Source: Polynucleobacter sp. AP-Melu-500A-A1 (GTDB lineage: Bacteria; Pseudomonadota; Gammaproteobacteria; Burkholderiales; Burkholderiaceae). Taken from it: 64,000 nucleotides of DNA. The notes beneath the pieces were generated by a model. That model was given only the letters and a program-made list of their open reading frames with translations. It searched no databases and was not told where the DNA came from. Positions 8,853 to 18,264 of this stretch are shown here, piece after piece. Every line of letters begins with the position of its first letter. The first letter of the stretch is position 1. A program made the translations under genes and the position numbers. The DNA lies in NCBI RefSeq assembly GCF_018882125.1, contig NZ_JACVOZ010000002.1, positions 248,001 to 312,000 of the forward strand, read 5' to 3'.

Positions 8853-9956
8853 TTAGGTCAAGCTGGTATCAATTACCCGGCGAGGTGCATCCAGGTAGTC
8901 ACGGGACTGCATTTCGATCAAGCGGGATACGGCCCGGGAAAACTCACTGCTTATCTGGCCTTCGGTATATAGATCTTGGGGTTCGACCTCGGCAGAGATG
9001 ATTAATTTGATCTTATGATCGTATAAAACATCAATTAACCAAATAAAGCGACGGGCTTCATTGGTCATATTTGGGGGCATATAAGGAACCCCAGACAAAA
9101 TCACAGTATGAAACTGCTTAGCAATCTCTAGGTAGTCATTTTGAGACCGTGGTCCACAGCAGAGTGTTTTAAAATCAAACCACACTACACCGCCGCCCAT
9201 ATGCAAGGGACGTAACTCTCGGGATTCAATATACAAGACTGGATGCTTTTCTTCATTTTGATGACTAATTAATTCATCAAAAATCTGTAATAAGCGTTGG
9301 TCTGTTTGTTCATTCACCGGCGTCAAATAGGCCTCAACTTGTGCCATCTGTATACGACGATAGTCATTACCAGCATCGACATTTAAAACATCCAGTCTCT
9401 CTTCGAGGAGCTTGATAGCAGGTAATAAGCGATCCCGATGAAGACCATTGGGATAAAGTTGATCGGGACGATAATTGGATGTCATCACAAATTGCACGCG
9501 ATCATTAAATAAGGCGCTGAGCAAACGATACAAAATCATGGCATCAGCAATGTCATTGATGTGAAATTCATCAAAGCAAATTAACCTGTAACGCTGAGCG
9601 ATACGATTAGAAAGCTCATCAAGTGGATCAGCCAAGCCAGATAACTCATGCAATTCGCGATGGACTTCGCGCATAAATTCATGGAAATGAATGCGGATCT
9701 TTTTTTCTAATGGAGAGGCTGCATAAAAGCAGTCCATTAAAAATGACTTGCCGCGCCCTACCCCACCCCACAAATATAGCCCACGTGGTAGCGTTGGTTT
9801 AAATAGTTTTTTCTTAAGAGTATTGCTGCGTATATCTTTATAGGCAATCCACTCATCTTCACACTGCTGAAGACGCTCAACAGCATGAAGCTGCGCGGGA
9901 TCACTTTGATACCCGCGCGCTTTTAACTCTTGCTGGTAATACTCAATCGTTTTCAA
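8853..9956 (-). CDS. zapE: Cell division protein ZapE (AFG1-like ATPase)
   Basis: This 367-residue P-loop ATPase has Walker A GGVGRGKSFLMD (near residues 64-75) followed by the family motif HFHEFMREVH, Walker B LICFDEFHINDIADAM and sensor VMTSNYRPDQLY. ZapE acts at the constricting septum and lowers Z-ring stability in E. coli. It starts one base after the lpdA stop, so it is likely co-transcribed at the end of the suc operon, an arrangement shared with other betaproteobacteria. Confidence 0.93.
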   Translation of the reverse strand: MKTIEYYQQELKARGYQSDPAQLHAVERLQQCEDEWIAYKDIRSNTLKKKLFKPTLPRGLYLWGGVGRGKSFLMDCFYAASPLEKKIRIHFHEFMREVHRELHELSGLADPLDELSNRIAQRYRLICFDEFHINDIADAMILYRLLSALFNDRVQFVMTSNYRPDQLYPNGLHRDRLLPAIKLLEERLDVLNVDAGNDYRRIQMAQVEAYLTPVNEQTDQRLLQIFDELISHQNEEKHPVLYIESRELRPLHMGGGVVWFDFKTLCCGPRSQNDYLEIAKQFHTVILSGVPYMPPNMTNEARRFIWLIDVLYDHKIKLIISAEVEPQDLYTEGQISSEFSRAVSRLIEMQSRDYLDAPRRVIDTSLT

Positions 9957-11393
9957 TTACATATTTAATGCTCGTTGGTCTGTCGCTAAAGCTGCTTCGC
10001 GCATCACTTCCGACAAACTTGGATGCGGATGACAGATACGAGCAATATCTTCTGCTGCTGCTTTAAATTCCATTGCAACGGCTGCTTCTGCAATGAGATC
10101 GGAAGCATTTGGTCCAATGATATGAACACCAAGAACTTCATCGGTCTTGGCGTCGGCTAATATTTTGATAAAACCATCGGCACGGCCTATTCCTAGAGCA
10201 CGGCCATTCGCTGCAAATGGAAACTGACCAGCTTTGTATTCAATGCCAGCCTCTTTCAATGCCTGTTCAGTTTTACCAACCCAGGCAATCTCAGGATCAG
10301 TGTAAATAACCCAAGGAATACAGTTGTAATCAATGTGAGGCTTCTGACCTGCAATAACTTCTGCAACCAAAACGCCTTCATCCTCTGCTTTATGGGCCAA
10401 CATTGGACCACGCACTACGTCACCTACAGCATAAACACCAGGGGCAGAAGTAGCACAAGTATGGTCATCAATTGGAATAAAGCCACGCTCATCCACTTTG
10501 AGACCGATCTTATCTAAACCTAAGTTATCGGTATTTGGTACGCGGCCAATAGATACAATCAAGCGATCACATTCCAGTTTTACAGCTTTACCAGCGCTAT
10601 CTGTGTAATTAACAGCTACACCCTTCTTATCAACCTTGACATCGCCAATCTTCACACCCATATTGATGCCTAGACCTTGCTTAGTGAATAGCTTTAGCGC
10701 TTCCTTGGCAATGCCCTGATCACAAGCAGCCAAAAATGTAGGCAAAGCTTCAAGTACAGTAACTTCAGAACCGAGGCGACGCCATACAGAACCTAATTCC
10801 AATCCAATAACACCAGCGCCGATCACGCCTAATTTCTTAGGTACTGAATCAAACTTAAGAGCGCCTTCGTTGTCGCAAACCAAAACATTATCTACACTCA
10901 GACCAGGCAAGTGACGGGCTTTAGAGCCAGTGGCAATGATTACATTTTTGGCAATAACGGTTTCTTTAGTTTTTCCATCGATCTTCACTTGGTAGCCATC
11001 TGCACCCTTACCCTCAAAGGAGGCATGACCTTTTAACAAGGTGATTTTATTTTTGCGAAATAAAAACTGAATGCCGCTCGTCATTTTGGTAACGATATCG
11101 TCCTTGCGCGCAACCATCTTATTAGAATCAATACTGACAGAGCCAACCTTGATGCCATGATCAGCAGCATGGTGACTAATCTTCTCAAACTCCTCAGAAG
11201 AGGCCAATAATGCCTTTGACGGAATGCAGCCGACGTTTAAGCAGGTGCCGCCTAAACGTGGCTCACCTTTAGGGTCATCATAACTACTAGATTCAGCGCA
11301 GGCCACCTTAAAACCGAGTTGCGCTGCACGAATTGCGGCGATGTAACCACCGGGGCCACCACCAATTACGAGTACATCAAAAGCTTGGCTCAT
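9957..11393 (-). CDS. lpdA: Dihydrolipoyl dehydrogenase (E3)
   Basis: E3 reoxidises dihydrolipoamide on the E2 subunit with NAD+. The FAD site is [18 protein letters not shown] (residues 7-24) and the redox-active disulfide is Cys51/Cys56 in [13 protein letters not shown]. The NAD-binding segment [16 protein letters not shown] and the C-terminal His-Glu region [11 protein letters not shown] complete the family pattern. Length (478 residues) is normal. It is the third gene of sucA-sucB-lpdA, 12 bases after sucB, so it most likely serves 2-oxoglutarate dehydrogenase. Confidence 0.97.
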   Translation of the reverse strand: MSQAFDVLVIGGGPGGYIAAIRAAQLGFKVACAESSSYDDPKGEPRLGGTCLNVGCIPSKALLASSEEFEKISHHAADHGIKVGSVSIDSNKMVARKDDIVTKMTSGIQFLFRKNKITLLKGHASFEGKGADGYQVKIDGKTKETVIAKNVIIATGSKARHLPGLSVDNVLVCDNEGALKFDSVPKKLGVIGAGVIGLELGSVWRRLGSEVTVLEALPTFLAACDQGIAKEALKLFTKQGLGINMGVKIGDVKVDKKGVAVNYTDSAGKAVKLECDRLIVSIGRVPNTDNLGLDKIGLKVDERGFIPIDDHTCATSAPGVYAVGDVVRGPMLAHKAEDEGVLVAEVIAGQKPHIDYNCIPWVIYTDPEIAWVGKTEQALKEAGIEYKAGQFPFAANGRALGIGRADGFIKILADAKTDEVLGVHIIGPNASDLIAEAAVAMEFKAAAEDIARICHPHPSLSEVMREAALATDQRALNM

Positions 11394-11405
11394 GATCTTC
11401 CCTTC

Positions 11406-12608
11406 TTACAGATCAAGAAGAAGGCGTGCAGGATCTTCTAGAGCATCCTTCATCGCAACCAAACCAAGCACGGCCTCGCGACCGTCAATGATGCGGTGAT
11501 CATAAGATAAGGCAAGATAGTTCATTGGACGAACAACCACCTGACCGTTTTCAACTACAGCGCGGTCTTTGGTAGCATGAATACCCAAAATTGCTGACTG
11601 TGGTGGGTTAATGATTGGAGTAGAGAGCATTGAACCAAATACGCCACCATTTGAGATGGAGAATGTGCCGCCAGTCAATTCTTCAATCGACAATTTGCCT
11701 TCACGGGCTTTAGCGCCGAACTCAGCTATTTTCTTCTCAATATCGGCCAAGTTCATTTGATCAACGTCGCGCAAAATAGGAACCACCAAACCACGTGGTG
11801 AGCTTACCGCGATACCAATATCAAAGTAGCCGTGGTAAACAATGTCATTGCCATCAACCGAAGCATTGAGCAGTGGGAATTTCTTCAAAGCATGAGTAGC
11901 CGCTTTAACGAAGAAAGACATAAAACCCAACTTAACGCCATGAACCTTCTCAAACTGGTCTTTATATTTATTACGCAAGGCAATCACAGGACCCATATTA
12001 ACTTCATTGAAAGTGGTCAAAATAGCGTTGTTTGCCTGGGACTCCAATAAGCGCTCTGCAATACGAGCACGCAAACGACTCATTGGTACACGCTCTTCTG
12101 GACGATCGCCCATCGGGATTGGTGCAGTTGACAACGGAGCAGATTTAGCACTACCAGCAGATGCGTTCAAAGCATCGCCCTTGGTAATACGTCCATCACG
12201 TCCAGAACCAGCAACCTGATCTGCACTGATATTTTTTTCAGCCAAGATCTTTGCTGCAGATGGGGCGGCGGCAGCACCAGTAGACTTAGCTGCAGGAGTT
12301 GCTTTAGCTGGAGCAAGTGCGGCAACAGGAGCGGGTGCGGCCGCGGCAGGAGCAGCTGCAGCGACGGCTGTACTATCAATCTTCGCAATTAACTGCTCAG
12401 CAACAACAGTGCCACCATCGGCAACGAGAATTTCAGTCAGAACACCAGCAGATGGTGCTGGTACTTCAAGAACGACTTTATCTGTTTCAATTTCAATCAA
12501 AATCTCGTCTTGACCTACTGCGTCACCGACTTTCTTTTTCCATTGCAATAAAGTTGCTTCAGCAACTGATTCAGAGAGTTGTGGAACTTTAACTTCAAAA
12601 ATAGCCAT
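11406..12608 (-). CDS. sucB: 2-oxoglutarate dehydrogenase E2, dihydrolipoyl succinyltransferase
   Basis: A single lipoyl domain occupies residues 1-78, with the lipoylated Lys44 in [11 protein letters not shown]. An Ala/Pro-rich flexible linker runs from about 81 to 112, then an E3-binding domain ([25 protein letters not shown] region, about 115-145). The catalytic domain ends with the motif [13 protein letters not shown], holding active-site His and Asp. It passes succinyl from E1 to CoA in the TCA cycle. The repetitive linker produces spurious antisense and shifted ORFs here. Confidence 0.97.
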   Translation of the reverse strand: MAIFEVKVPQLSESVAEATLLQWKKKVGDAVGQDEILIEIETDKVVLEVPAPSAGVLTEILVADGGTVVAEQLIAKIDSTAVAAAAPAAAAPAPVAALAPAKATPAAKSTGAAAAPSAAKILAEKNISADQVAGSGRDGRITKGDALNASAGSAKSAPLSTAPIPMGDRPEERVPMSRLRARIAERLLESQANNAILTTFNEVNMGPVIALRNKYKDQFEKVHGVKLGFMSFFVKAATHALKKFPLLNASVDGNDIVYHGYFDIGIAVSSPRGLVVPILRDVDQMNLADIEKKIAEFGAKAREGKLSIEELTGGTFSISNGGVFGSMLSTPIINPPQSAILGIHATKDRAVVENGQVVVRPMNYLALSYDHRIIDGREAVLGLVAMKDALEDPARLLLDL

Positions 12609-12648
12609 GATTAATCCTAGTGATATGTATGTAGAGTAATGAAAACGA

Positions 12649-15504
12649 TTATTTCGTAATCACGTAACCTTTAAGTTTGGCAAATGCTGCTGTGAGCAAA
12701 TTCTTCTGCTGCTCTTGATGAAGATGAGCGTAACCACAAGCTGGGGAAGCTGATGCTGGGCGACCTGCATAACCCAACTTCATGCCGTCAGACATGCCTT
12801 CCAAAATATTGTGTTGAACGAAGAACCAAGCGCCTTGGTTTTGGGGCTCGTCTTGACACCAAATAATTTCTTCTAATTTTGGATATTTCTTTAACTCAGC
12901 AGAAAAAGCTTTGTGCGGGAATGGGTAGAGTTGCTCCAAACGAATAATTGCAGCGTCCTCAATTTTCTTCTCTGTACGGGCTTTTACCAAGTCGTAATAC
13001 ACCTTACCGGAGCAAATAATCAAACGACTTACATTCTTCGCATCGATAGACTGATCGCGCTCACCCAATATCGTTTGGAATCCACCTTTAGTAAACTCAG
13101 ATAATGGTGAAGCAGCCTCTTTATTGCGCAACAATGATTTTGGTGTGAATAAGATCAAGGGTTTGCGGAATTGACGAATCATCTGACGACGTAAGACATG
13201 GAAAATTTGCGCTGCAGTGGTTGGCTGAATAACCTGCATATTGGTATCAGCACATAACTGCATAAAGCGCTCAAGACGTGCAGATGAATGCTCAGGGCCT
13301 TGGCCCTCATATCCATGTGGCAACATCATGACTAAGCCGTTAGCACGGCCCCACTTCACTTCACCAGAAGCGATAAATTGATCAATCACTACTTGAGCAC
13401 CGTTAGCAAAATCACCAAACTGTGCCTCCCAAATGGTGAGTGTGTTTGGCTCAGCTGAGGCATACCCATACTCAAAACCAAGCACAGCCTCTTCGGAAAG
13501 TATCGAATCAATCACCGCAAATGGCGCTTGATCTTTAGTGACATGCTGAAGCGGTGTGTAGGTACCAATATCCCACTTCTCCCGATCTTGATCATGCAAC
13601 ACCGAATGGCGATGGGTAAAAGTACCGCGCCCACTATCTTCACCAGACAATCGCACCGGGTAGCCGCTAGCAACCAAGGATGCAAAAGCCATATGCTCGC
13701 CCATACCCCAGTCAATATTCACTTCACCACGACCCATAGCAGCCCGGTCTTTGTAGACCTTCTCTACCAGTGGATGGGCTTTGAAATTATCAGGAATGGT
13801 AGAAATCTTCTCAGCTAGGCGCTTCCATTCAGTCAATGGAATGGCAGTATCCGCCTCATCGGTCCACTTCTTATTTAAGAATGGTGACCAGTCCACCGCA
13901 AACTTTCCTTTGAAGTTACCTAACACTGGATCTGAGGTTTGTTTACCAGCATCCATGGCGGCACGGTATTCCTTAACCATCAAGTCACCGGTACCAATCG
14001 GCAGGGCTCCTTGCGCTTCTAGTTTGTCTGCATATACCTTACGTGTTCCAGGATGAGCAGCGATGATCTTGTACATCAGAGGTTGCGTCATTGCTGGAGA
14101 ATCTTGTTCGTTATGTCCTAATTTTCTGAAACAGACAATATCAACCGCAACGTCTTTATGAAACTTTGTGCGGAATTCAATAGCCAATTTAGTTGCCAGA
14201 ACCACAGCTTCAGGATCATCACCATTCACATGCAGTACAGGGGCATCAACAATCTTCATGATGTCGGTGCAATACAAGCTGGAACGTAAATCGCGTGGAT
14301 CGGATGTGGTGAAACCAATCTGGTTATTAATCACAATATGCACTGTGCCACCAGTGGAATAGCCACGAACTTCTGACATTGACAATGTTTCTTGCATAAC
14401 ACCTTGACCAGCAATCGCAGCATCGCCGTGTACTAATACAGGCAATACTTGTTCGCCCAGCAAGTCACCACGACGTTCCATACGAGCACGCGCAGATCCC
14501 TCAACAACTGGATTCACGATTTCTAAATGGGAGGGATTAAATGCTAGCGATAAATGCACTGGACCTGCTGGAGTAGAAATATCGCTCGAGAAGCCCTGGT
14601 GATATTTAACGTCACCTGCAGGTAATGTTTCTGGACCCTTGTGCTCGAACTCAGCAAAAAGATCCTTAGGCATCTTGCCTAAAGTGTTTACCAAAACGTT
14701 CAGACGACCACGGTGAGCCATCCCAATCACGATCTCTTGAATACCCTTTGAGCCAGCTTCACGAATTAACTCGTCCATACAGGCAATAAAGCTCTCACCC
14801 CCCTCTAAAGAGAAGCGCTTCTGACCAACATACTTAGCCTGGAGATAACGCTCTAGACCCTCTGCTGCAGTTACACGATCGAGAATATGACGCTTTTCCT
14901 CGACATCAAAGCTTGGGGTAGAACGAATGGATTCTAATTTTTCTTGCCACCACTTCTTAATCTTTTGGTCCGCAATAAACATGAACTCAGCACCAATCGT
15001 GCCGCAGTAGGTTTCACGCAATGCTTGGAGCAAATCTCGCAAAGTCATCTCAGACTTGCCGAAGAATGTATTGCTGGTATTGAAGACGATATCCATATCG
15101 GCATCCGTAAATCCGTAGAAAGCGGGATCAAGCTCAGGAATATCCTGGCGTTCCGTACGCTTTAAAGGATCAATATCTGCCCAGCGATTTCCTACGTTTC
15201 GGTACGCAGCAATTAATTGCTGGACATTAACGCGCTTGCGCCCTAACTCGGAGTCAGCCGAATCAGAAATCGTTCTAATCGGGCCTTGCTTTGCGCGTTC
15301 AGCAAAGGACGCAACAATAGGTCCATGGGCAATATCAGTTCGCCTTGAACCATCGACCGCCGGAACTTGTTTCACGTTATCAAAATAATCTCGCCAATGC
15401 GCTTCTACTGAAGTCGGATCATGCAAGTAGGATTCGTAGAGTTCTTCTACATAGGGGGCGTTTCCGCCGAAGAGATAGGAACTATCCCTTTGGTCCTGCA
15501 TCAT
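12649..15504 (-). CDS. sucA: 2-oxoglutarate dehydrogenase E1
   Basis: The thiamine-diphosphate E1 component decarboxylates 2-oxoglutarate. The protein has the typical N-terminal [19 protein letters not shown] region, then [17 protein letters not shown], the cofactor segment [16 protein letters not shown] and the C-terminal transketolase-like part [15 protein letters not shown]. The ORF can be opened at GTG 15513, but the better start is ATG 15504, five bases after the ribosome site AAAGGTGA; an ATG at 15501 is also possible. The result is about 951 residues. It heads sucA-sucB-lpdA-zapE. Confidence 0.96.
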   Translation of the reverse strand: MMQDQRDSSYLFGGNAPYVEELYESYLHDPTSVEAHWRDYFDNVKQVPAVDGSRRTDIAHGPIVASFAERAKQGPIRTISDSADSELGRKRVNVQQLIAAYRNVGNRWADIDPLKRTERQDIPELDPAFYGFTDADMDIVFNTSNTFFGKSEMTLRDLLQALRETYCGTIGAEFMFIADQKIKKWWQEKLESIRSTPSFDVEEKRHILDRVTAAEGLERYLQAKYVGQKRFSLEGGESFIACMDELIREAGSKGIQEIVIGMAHRGRLNVLVNTLGKMPKDLFAEFEHKGPETLPAGDVKYHQGFSSDISTPAGPVHLSLAFNPSHLEIVNPVVEGSARARMERRGDLLGEQVLPVLVHGDAAIAGQGVMQETLSMSEVRGYSTGGTVHIVINNQIGFTTSDPRDLRSSLYCTDIMKIVDAPVLHVNGDDPEAVVLATKLAIEFRTKFHKDVAVDIVCFRKLGHNEQDSPAMTQPLMYKIIAAHPGTRKVYADKLEAQGALPIGTGDLMVKEYRAAMDAGKQTSDPVLGNFKGKFAVDWSPFLNKKWTDEADTAIPLTEWKRLAEKISTIPDNFKAHPLVEKVYKDRAAMGRGEVNIDWGMGEHMAFASLVASGYPVRLSGEDSGRGTFTHRHSVLHDQDREKWDIGTYTPLQHVTKDQAPFAVIDSILSEEAVLGFEYGYASAEPNTLTIWEAQFGDFANGAQVVIDQFIASGEVKWGRANGLVMMLPHGYEGQGPEHSSARLERFMQLCADTNMQVIQPTTAAQIFHVLRRQMIRQFRKPLILFTPKSLLRNKEAASPLSEFTKGGFQTILGERDQSIDAKNVSRLIICSGKVYYDLVKARTEKKIEDAAIIRLEQLYPFPHKAFSAELKKYPKLEEIIWCQDEPQNQGAWFFVQHNILEGMSDGMKLGYAGRPASASPACGYAHLHQEQQKNLLTAAFAKLKGYVITK

Positions 15505-15518
15505 GATGCTCACCTTTC

Positions 15519-15533
15519 ATCGGGTTTCCCGAT
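15519..15533. promoter_or_regulatory. Inverted repeat just upstream of the sucA ribosome site
   Basis: ATCGGG-TTT-CCCGAT forms two perfect 6-base arms around a 3-base spacer. It lies directly upstream of the sucA ribosome site, so in the mRNA it could form a small hairpin, or it could be a protein site. No function is known to me for this sequence. Confidence 0.3.
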
Positions 15534-15542
15534 TAAAAACTG

Positions 15543-15554
15543 TGGTTATAACCA
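15543..15554. promoter_or_regulatory. 12-bp perfect palindrome in the sucA / HTH regulator intergenic region
   Basis: TGGTTATAACCA is a perfect palindrome about 40 bases upstream of the sucA start. The TGGT...ACCA ends resemble operators bound by FadR-subfamily GntR regulators, although the spacing differs. It lies in the region that must contain the sucA promoter. A regulatory role is an inference. Confidence 0.35.
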
Positions 15555-15806
15555 TTCGTTACGCGGCTATACCGTTTCACGAATTGCTCTGTGCAAATAT
15601 TGCTACTAAGTCTGTAATTTACCACGATTAACCATTGATTTATAAAGGGCTTTCCCTGATTTCCCATTATTTGGGGGTATTTGCCTAGCGATGCAGAATT
15701 AATAAGAATTTTCCTACTGTGCTTTCAATATCTCCCGACAGATTCAAATAAATTAGATTCTTATTCTCTAAATCTTCAATTGGATTAATAAAAAATAAAG
15801 GGAAAT

Positions 15807-16502
15807 ATGAAAACAATTACTCCAGATATGGAATATCTCAGCACCAGGCAGAGCGCAAAGGTATTGCAAGTATCCCTAGGGACCGTACAAAAAATGGTCG
15901 AGCTAGGTGAGTTAATTGCCTGGAAAACACGTGGGGGGCATAGACGAATACTTGCTAGCTCTTTAGATCAACAGCTGCAAAGAAGAAAACGAGCAATGCG
16001 GCAAAAAACCACCCAAAACTGCGTCGCCTTAGGTATCTTTCGCCGTGTTGAGAATAGCCAAGAACTACTTGAATCGGCTCAGGATTGGCAACTTAAGGTT
16101 GAAATGGAGGTAGCCATTGACAGCTTAGAAGGTCTTATGAAAGCAGTCTCCATTACTCCTGACCTCATATTCCTAGATGCCCTCATTCCACCTGTGGAGC
16201 AAGTCCACCTCATACATTATTTGAGTAAAAACAGGGACACACAACGCATTCCTGTATTGGTGGATGAAGGTTTTATCAAGCTGCATCCAGGTGTGGTTAG
16301 CCTAGTAGATGAAAATAGTAGTAGGGCCACCCTTCATGAAAGCATCAAAAAAGAGCTGGAAAATGGTCTGATTGAGTCAAATCCGTATATTTTTGGCTAC
16401 CCAGCCACTAATCCAGAGTTAGATCCCTCCTGGACCTATCAAAGTCGTCATGATCTATTGGAGCCCATCTTTGTAGAGGCACTAGCAAGGAAGCTCCAGT
16501 AA
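15807..16502 (+). CDS. Excisionase-type HTH regulator with receiver-like domain
   Basis: The 231-residue protein starts with an HTH_17/MerR-like DNA-binding domain: LSTRQSAKVLQVSLGTVQKM then WKTRGGHRR (residues 11-47). A basic linker RRKRAMRQK follows. Residues 72-190 resemble a response-regulator receiver: Asp124 in LIFLDALIPP sits where the phospho-acceptor would be, and RIPVLV matches the next strand. The acidic pair of strand 1 and the conserved Lys are not evident, so it may be a pseudo-receiver. A good ribosome site (AAAGGGA) precedes the ATG. It faces sucA, so control of that operon is a reasonable guess. The exact target is unknown. Confidence 0.75.
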   Translation: MKTITPDMEYLSTRQSAKVLQVSLGTVQKMVELGELIAWKTRGGHRRILASSLDQQLQRRKRAMRQKTTQNCVALGIFRRVENSQELLESAQDWQLKVEMEVAIDSLEGLMKAVSITPDLIFLDALIPPVEQVHLIHYLSKNRDTQRIPVLVDEGFIKLHPGVVSLVDENSSRATLHESIKKELENGLIESNPYIFGYPATNPELDPSWTYQSRHDLLEPIFVEALARKLQ

Positions 16503-16504
16503 TG

Positions 16505-16534
16505 AAAAAGCCGCTTTTTTTAAGCGGCTTTTTT
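16505..16534. terminator. Bidirectional rho-independent terminator
   Basis: AAAAGCCGCT and AGCGGCTTTT pair around a T-rich loop, with A and T runs on either side. It lies just after the HTH regulator stop and 25 bases before the end of the convergent H-NS-like gene, so it can serve both. The stem is identical to that of the terminator at 4038-4066. Confidence 0.88.
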
Positions 16535-16558
16535 ATAAAAATCAATTTAATCAATGAC

Positions 16559-16843
16559 TTATATCGTAAAGCTACTGCGATCTCTACCTTCTATCCATTT
16601 TGGGGCTTTACCACGCCCGGTCCAGGTTTCACCTGTAACCGGATTACGATACTTGGGAGCTACCTTGGCACCAGCATTACGCGCCCCCACCTTCCTACTA
16701 AAAAGGTCTGAAGCTGTTAAATGATATTGCTCAATAATCAACTTAGCTTTGGCAATACCATCCGATTTTTCAAGCGCAATTGCTTCTTTAATCTGTTTAT
16801 CTAGCTGTTCCCGCTGGGCTAAAAGCTCTTTATAAGAAGCCAT
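16559..16843 (-). CDS. H-NS family nucleoid-associated protein
   Basis: A 94-residue histone-like protein. The N-terminal half (residues 1-45) is a charged coiled coil for oligomerisation (ELLAQREQLDKQIKEAI). The C-terminal DNA-binding domain reads YRNPVTGETWTGRGKAPKWI, containing the TGRGKAP loop that inserts into the minor groove of AT-rich DNA. Such small H-NS homologues are common in Burkholderiales, often several per genome. The 170 bases upstream are very AT-rich, which would suit autoregulation by such a protein. Confidence 0.92.
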   Translation of the reverse strand: MASYKELLAQREQLDKQIKEAIALEKSDGIAKAKLIIEQYHLTASDLFSRKVGARNAGAKVAPKYRNPVTGETWTGRGKAPKWIEGRDRSSFTI

Positions 16844-17013
16844 ATAGTAATACTCTCCAAATAAAAGGTTATATGAAATAGTGCTTAATTAAGCTATTTC
16901 AATGATCAATTATATATAAATTTATTAACCTAGCCCTATATTGCTAAAAACATATATTTATTATGAGAATAAAACTCGCATTATTAATATATTCATTATA
17001 AATACTATATTAA
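16844..17013. promoter_or_regulatory. AT-rich upstream region of the H-NS-like gene
   Basis: The gap between the thioesterase and the H-NS-like gene is strongly AT-rich, with runs such as TTATATATAAATTTATTAA and several ATATTAAT blocks. H-NS proteins favour such DNA, so it may hold autoregulatory sites and the promoter. I see no ORF or RNA gene in it and cannot fix a -35/-10 pair. Confidence 0.4.
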
Positions 17014-17424
17014 TTAAGTATTCTGCTTTCCTAATACAAACGTACCGCTAGATTTAGCCGTTATCTCGCCCAACTCATTTAAAACCACAGCCTCACAATA
17101 ATTAATCGTTTTACCGGATTTCAATACCGTACCCTCCACCACGATTTTTCCAACGCTTGGGCGCAAAAAACTAATCGTCATATCAATAGTAATCGCGCCT
17201 AATGGATGATTCATGCAACTGCGCGCTGCAGCAGCCATAGCGAAATCCAATAGGGTCATAACAACACCGCCATGGGCAACCCCAAAGCTATTTGCATGTT
17301 CTGGCTTCATCTCTAGGCTAATGCGAGACTTTCCATTTTCAGCATATTCAGGAACAACGTTCAAGTGATCCAAAAATGGGATAGTTAAACCAAAATACTC
17401 AGTGGGTTTTTGTTTGGCTGTCAT
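17014..17424 (-). CDS. PaaI-family hotdog thioesterase
   Basis: A 136-residue hotdog-fold protein of the PaaI/YigI type. The family signature is visible as NSFGVAHGGVVMTLLDFAMAAAA, where Gly-Gly and the Asp/Glu on the long helix form the acyl-CoA thioesterase site. The later segment AITIDMTISFLRPSVGKIVVEG matches the central beta-sheet. The substrate is probably an acyl-CoA, but cannot be specified. It stands alone between the H-NS-like gene and tRNA-Pro. Confidence 0.85.
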   Translation of the reverse strand: MTAKQKPTEYFGLTIPFLDHLNVVPEYAENGKSRISLEMKPEHANSFGVAHGGVVMTLLDFAMAAAARSCMNHPLGAITIDMTISFLRPSVGKIVVEGTVLKSGKTINYCEAVVLNELGEITAKSSGTFVLGKQNT

Positions 17425-17462
17425 AGAAATTTGGAATTAGGTAGAAATCAAAAAGAAATATA

Positions 17463-17539
<77 letters not shown>

Positions 17540-17564
17540 ACGAAAGTCAAAATTGTATCAGCAA

Positions 17565-17915
17565 CTATTTAGAGAGGATGTTCAGGACAGCTTGTAACTC
17601 ATCACGAAGTTTAAGTTCTCCACGAGCCTCTTCAAGACGATTTCTTGCGCCGCTGATGGTAAAGCCCTCCTCGTAAAGAAGCGCTCTAATCTTACGAATC
17701 AAGACTACCTCATGATGCTGATAGTAGCGCCGATTGCCACGACGCTTTTGTGGATTGAGTTGCGAAAACTCTTGTTCCCAGTAGCGCAGAACGTGGGAGC
17801 GAACAGCGCAAAGGTCTGCAACTTCACCAATCGTGAAATAACGCTTAGAAGGTATAGGGGGAAGTTGAGAGCTCAGCAATGCTGAGCTTGCATCAAACTC
17901 GGTTTTCTCTAGCAT
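17565..17915 (-). CDS. MerR-family transcriptional regulator
   Basis: This 116-residue protein has the winged-helix MerR domain: [25 protein letters not shown] (about residues 26-50) and [23 protein letters not shown]. The C-terminal part is a short helix with no Cys metal site or clear ligand domain, as in the small MerR proteins encoded next to ihfA in many proteobacteria. The start overlaps the end of ihfA by 23 bases, so the two are co-transcribed. The target is unknown. Confidence 0.9.
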   Translation of the reverse strand: MLEKTEFDASSALLSSQLPPIPSKRYFTIGEVADLCAVRSHVLRYWEQEFSQLNPQKRRGNRRYYQHHEVVLIRKIRALLYEEGFTISGARNRLEEARGELKLRDELQAVLNILSK

Positions 17916-18216
17916 GTGACTCCACTACATCTTTTAGCTTTTGACTTGCATGAAAAGTTACCACACGCCTAGCTGCAATCGGAATCATTTGGCCTGTTTT
18001 TGGATTTCGGCCAGGACGAGCCGACTTATTGCGTAACTGAAAATTTCCGAAACCAGATATTTTTACTTCAACACCCGCTTCTAAGGAGTAGCCGATACGA
18101 TCAAAGAACGCATCGATCATGTCCTTGGCTTCACGTTTATTTAAACCAACTTGGTCAAAAAGTGCCTCAGATAGCTCATTCTTTGTAACAGTGTCGTTGA
18201 TGTTTAAGTCACTCAT
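17893..18216 (-). CDS. ihfA: Integration host factor alpha subunit
   Basis: IHF-alpha pairs with IHF-beta to bind and sharply bend DNA. The 107-residue protein has the HU/IHF fold: [21 protein letters not shown] at the N-terminus, the [25 protein letters not shown] arm region with the conserved intercalating Pro, and [18 protein letters not shown]. It is encoded 48 bases after pheT, as in E. coli and many others. Confidence 0.96.
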   Translation of the reverse strand: MSDLNINDTVTKNELSEALFDQVGLNKREAKDMIDAFFDRIGYSLEAGVEVKISGFGNFQLRNKSARPGRNPKTGQMIPIAARRVVTFHASQKLKDVVESHARENRV

Positions 18217-18264
18217 TTCTGATTCTCTTATAGCTGTTTTTCTGGTATTTATCTAATACTAAAC

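Noticed and set aside
12167..12592. Low-complexity ORFs over the sucB linker
   Set aside because: Produced by the Ala/Pro-rich linker of E2 read in other frames.
15505..15513. GTG 15513 as the sucA start
   Set aside because: This GTG is part of the ribosome site AAAGGTGA; ATG 15504 is placed correctly after it.
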